Assembly (NCBI RefSeq): GCF_003837865.1
Contig: NZ_RQIS01000009.1
Location: forward strand, 54,965-118,964
DNA: 64,000 bases
Direction: 5' to 3'
DNA from: Paraburkholderia dinghuensis
GTDB taxonomy: Bacteria > Pseudomonadota > Gammaproteobacteria > Burkholderiales > Burkholderiaceae
The notes below the pieces were generated by a model, which made no database searches, was not told where the DNA came from, and worked only from the letters and a program-made list of their open reading frames with translations. This document shows positions 61,960 through 64,000 of the stretch, piece after piece; within the stretch, counting starts at the first letter, position 1, and the number at the start of each line of letters is the position of its first letter. The translations under genes and the position numbers were made by a program.

Positions 61960-62071
61960 TAAAATTTCGTTGTACTTCAAGCGTTTAGGTCAGCGCCAAC
62001 TGAACCTAACCCCCCTGTGCCCAAAGAATCCGCCGGGCACTGTGCCCAGAGTGTGCCCCACTCCGGGCTCT

Positions 62072-62197
62072 TCACTTCACTGCGACTAGCCGCGGACCAC
62101 CTTTCTCGACGCCCATCAGCACCGCGTCTGCATGCGGCATCAGATGCTCTGGCGCGAGGTGGCTGTAACGCAGCACCATCTCATACGACGCCCGACC
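62072..62197 (-). pseudogene. Tyrosine integrase C-terminal remnant
   Basis: The minus strand reads GRASYEMVLRYSHLAPEHLM and on to a stop at 62072. This is the end of a phage/island tyrosine recombinase, including the catalytic Tyr in LRYSHLA. The reading frame is broken directly before it and the rest of the gene is missing. It points at the tRNA 112 bp away, the usual position of an integrase next to its attachment site. Confidence 0.7.
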
Positions 62198-62204
62198 GCG
62201 CCGG

Positions 62205-62856
62205 CGAGTCTGGTGCGAACGCTGCGGCGGGCCGAGACTGGAGAAACTGGACTGGCTGGGCCGTTTTCAAAGAGTGACCGAGCTGTCTGCCAGGGCTTGC
62301 GAAAAGCTGCTGCAGGCGGCCAGCGTGCAGGCGGTGGCCGCCTTCTATGATCTGGGCTGGCACGGTCAAATCGATCGACAAGATGCGCCTGCGCTCACGC
62401 GTGGCCGAGCCAGACTGGTCGAGCATCAGCTATCTGGCGATGGACGAGTTTGCGCTCCATAAAGCCCATCGCTATGCCACGGTGGTGGTTGATCCAGTTG
62501 GGCGGTAGGTGCTCTGGATCCGCCCGGGGAGCTCGCGCGAAACGGCCTAGGCCTTCTTCGAGCAGCTACCCGAAGGTGTCGCCGGGTGTATCGAAGTGGC
62601 TGCAATCGACATGACGATGGCCTATGAGTTGGGGATCAACGCGCATTGCCAGCAGGCAGAGATCGTCTATGACCTGTTCCACGTTGTCGTCACGTACTGG
62701 CGCGAGGTCATCGATCAGGTGCGTGTCTATCAGGCCAACCAGCTTCGCCATGACCGGCCAGCGCGCAAGGTCCTGAAGTTCAGCCGTTGGCTGCTGCTGC
62801 GCAACCGCCACAATCTGAAGTCTGATCAGTCGGTGCACCTGACTGAAGGGACGTAA
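62205..62856 (+). pseudogene. ISL3-family transposase remnant
   Basis: Pieces in successive frames read ERCGGPRLEKLDWLGRF, SISYLAMDEFALHKAHRYAT and VVVDPVGR (then stop), IEVAAIDMTMAYELGINAH, and EIVYDLFHVVV, all from an ISL3 transposase (Asp of the DDE set in VAAIDM). A frameshift near 62360 and an in-frame stop near 62507 disable it. The N-terminal zinc-finger is only partly present. Confidence 0.75.
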
Positions 62857-62987
62857 GTGATCCAATATCGACGTCTGTCCAATGCGACTCTGAGGGAGGA
62901 GCATAGGTGTCCACGTACGTTTGAGGTGGACATTGATGCTGAAGAAGACCCGGAATTGAGAGTCGTTCGATAGATCAGGGACGGCCG

Positions 62988-63360
62988 TTGCCGCCACGAC
63001 GAAAAAGGCAAACGCGCATTGGTGGAGGCTGCATTATGCCGGGCGTGTCGGTGACCCGCTTGGCGCAAGAGCACGGGGTCAACGTCAAGCTGTTGGGCAA
63101 GTGGACTACGAAATACCTGATGGAGCGCGCGAAGAGCATCTTGCCAGCGACACAGGGCGGCCCTGACGACGTGCCGCCTTCGGGTGAGGTGACTGACGGC
63201 GTGGCGGTCAATCTTCCAGGTTCTCACACGCTCGTCGCTACCGCGGCAACGCCACCCGCGTTCGAGCCAGTCGTTTCGGTACCGGTAGCGTCGACTATGG
63301 AAAACACGCCGTTTTCCGTGAGGAACGACGGCGTGTGTCTCAAGGTCGCTGCCTGGCGCC
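62988..63360 (+). pseudogene. IS66-family OrfA-like remnant
   Basis: A frame reads CIMPGVSVTRLAQEHGVNVK and LLGKW, the recognition region of IS66 OrfA (helix-turn-helix). The rest is weakly similar and the frame runs into antisense of the porin gene, so only about 120 codons are meaningful. 62857-62987 hold nothing recognised. Confidence 0.6.
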
Positions 63361-63377
63361 AGGCAGCGAGGTTATGC

Positions 63378-64000
63378 TCAGAAGCGGTGGCGCAGCCCGA
63401 CTGCAGCGCCAGCCTGATTCGCTGTTGTCGACGGCGACAGAATACCCGCGATCGATGTTGTGTTGCTGATCGCGGAGCCCTGATCGTTGTTGTACATGTC
63501 GCCCGATGCGTGTTGATAAACCCCGGCGAGGTACACATCAGTGCGCTTGGTGAGCGAGTAATCCAGCGCCAGCGTGACCGAATGCCATTTCGGATCGCTC
63601 GACGTCGTGCCGGAGCCCGACGTCTTGCCGAAGGTGTACGTATAGGCACCCAGCACGGCAAGTGCAGGCGTGAGGTTATAGATGCCGTTCAGCTCGACAT
63701 TGTCGAAGCGGGCGTCCAGTGGAAGCGCCACGCCTGCGAAATGTGTTTGCTGGAGCTTCGTGTGCGTCCAGAGCACGCCGACCGTCGCCGGACCAAACGC
63801 ATACTTTGCGCCTACACCGAAGACGCGATGCACACCTGCGGGCAGCGCGTCATCCGCCGCGGCACCAGCAGAATTCAGCGAAGCGGGATCATTGTTTAAC
63901 TGGTCATAGGCGGCGGCAACCTTGAGCGGACCGTTCGAATAACCTGCGCCGACACTCCACGCGCGTCCGTTGGCGAACTGGCCGGGGTCATTGCTGAACC
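63378..64000 (-). CDS. Outer-membrane porin, C-terminal part (runs off the window)
   Basis: The 3' 207 codons of a Burkholderia-type general porin (Porin_4/OmpC-like): FANGRAWSVGAGYSNGPLKV, GAKYAFGPATVGVLWTHTKL, LNGIYNLTPALAVLGAYTYT, YSLTKRTDVYLAGVYQHASG and the final GLRHRF ending in Phe, which is the outer-membrane insertion signal. Alternating hydrophobic strands make up a beta-barrel. The start lies beyond 64000. Confidence 0.9.
   Translation of the reverse strand, partial: FSNDPGQFANGRAWSVGAGYSNGPLKVAAAYDQLNNDPASLNSAGAAADDALPAGVHRVFGVGAKYAFGPATVGVLWTHTKLQQTHFAGVALPLDARFDNVELNGIYNLTPALAVLGAYTYTFGKTSGSGTTSSDPKWHSVTLALDYSLTKRTDVYLAGVYQHASGDMYNNDQGSAISNTTSIAGILSPSTTANQAGAAVGLRHRF

Overview
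The window is high-GC DNA from a beta-proteobacterium of the Burkholderiales, most likely Paraburkholderia, Caballeronia or a close relative. The evidence is the gene order xseB-ispA-dxs-folE2, the tsaD / rpsU-yqeY-dnaG-rpoD block, the thrB/DUF2782/BPSS1780-type cluster near amn, a three-subunit FAD glucose dehydrogenase of the Burkholderia cepacia type, and a Burkholderia-type trimeric porin. It reads as main-chromosome backbone broken by three accessory patches. I saw no rRNA genes and no CRISPR array.

Layout: 1-7000, an alpha-glucan operon read leftwards (glgE, treS fused to maltokinase, start of glgB), which turns trehalose into branched glucan through maltose-1-phosphate. 7240-12750, a DUF1345 membrane protein, the gamma-alpha-beta FAD sugar dehydrogenase operon and a phosphoesterase. 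12790-13925, a RES-Xre toxin-antitoxin pair. 14046-16020, a secreted low-complexity protein and a divergent LysR/tautomerase pair. 16170-18360 is a scar region: a 3' remnant of a MocR-type gene and two inverted IS5-family fragments enclosing a metalloprotease gene with eleven-residue repeats. 18360-22400, a phosphodiesterase, a MarR-GNAT fusion with twin operators, a BON protein, a small protein behind a sigma-28-like promoter, an NTF2-like protein and a DUF1254 remnant. 22500-31930, polyphosphate genes (ppk2, CHAD), modE, PAP2, an esterase, DUF3563, a BPSS1780-type membrane protein, thrB and DUF2782.

32078-33604 is amn. Its last 37 bp recur at 35709-35745, and between the copies lies a roughly 2.1-kb AT-richer islet with a glycosyltransferase, an IS5 fragment and an attC-like dyad. 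36049-38900 holds an SGNH hydrolase and an OafA-type acyltransferase. 39553-49103 carries a split chromate transporter, a LOG-family gene back to back with polA, a type-II NADH dehydrogenase, a dienelactone hydrolase, a mercaptopyruvate sulfurtransferase and a Rieske oxygenase. 49401-61733 is core housekeeping: isoprenoid precursors (ispA, dxs), folate (folE2), tRNA modification (tsaD), a flavoprotein, and the rpsU-yqeY-dnaG-rpoD macromolecular-synthesis cluster.

Immediately after rpoD is an unusual tRNA gene: anticodon CAU, encoded CCA, but a 15-nt variable region typical of class II tRNAs. Next to it are an integrase C-terminal remnant and ISL3/IS66 remnants, so this locus has probably served as an integration site. 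The window ends inside a porin gene.

The strongest items for follow-up are the odd tRNA, the repeat-metalloprotease between IS fragments, the duplicated amn end around the islet, the MarR-GNAT operators and the sigma-28-like promoter.
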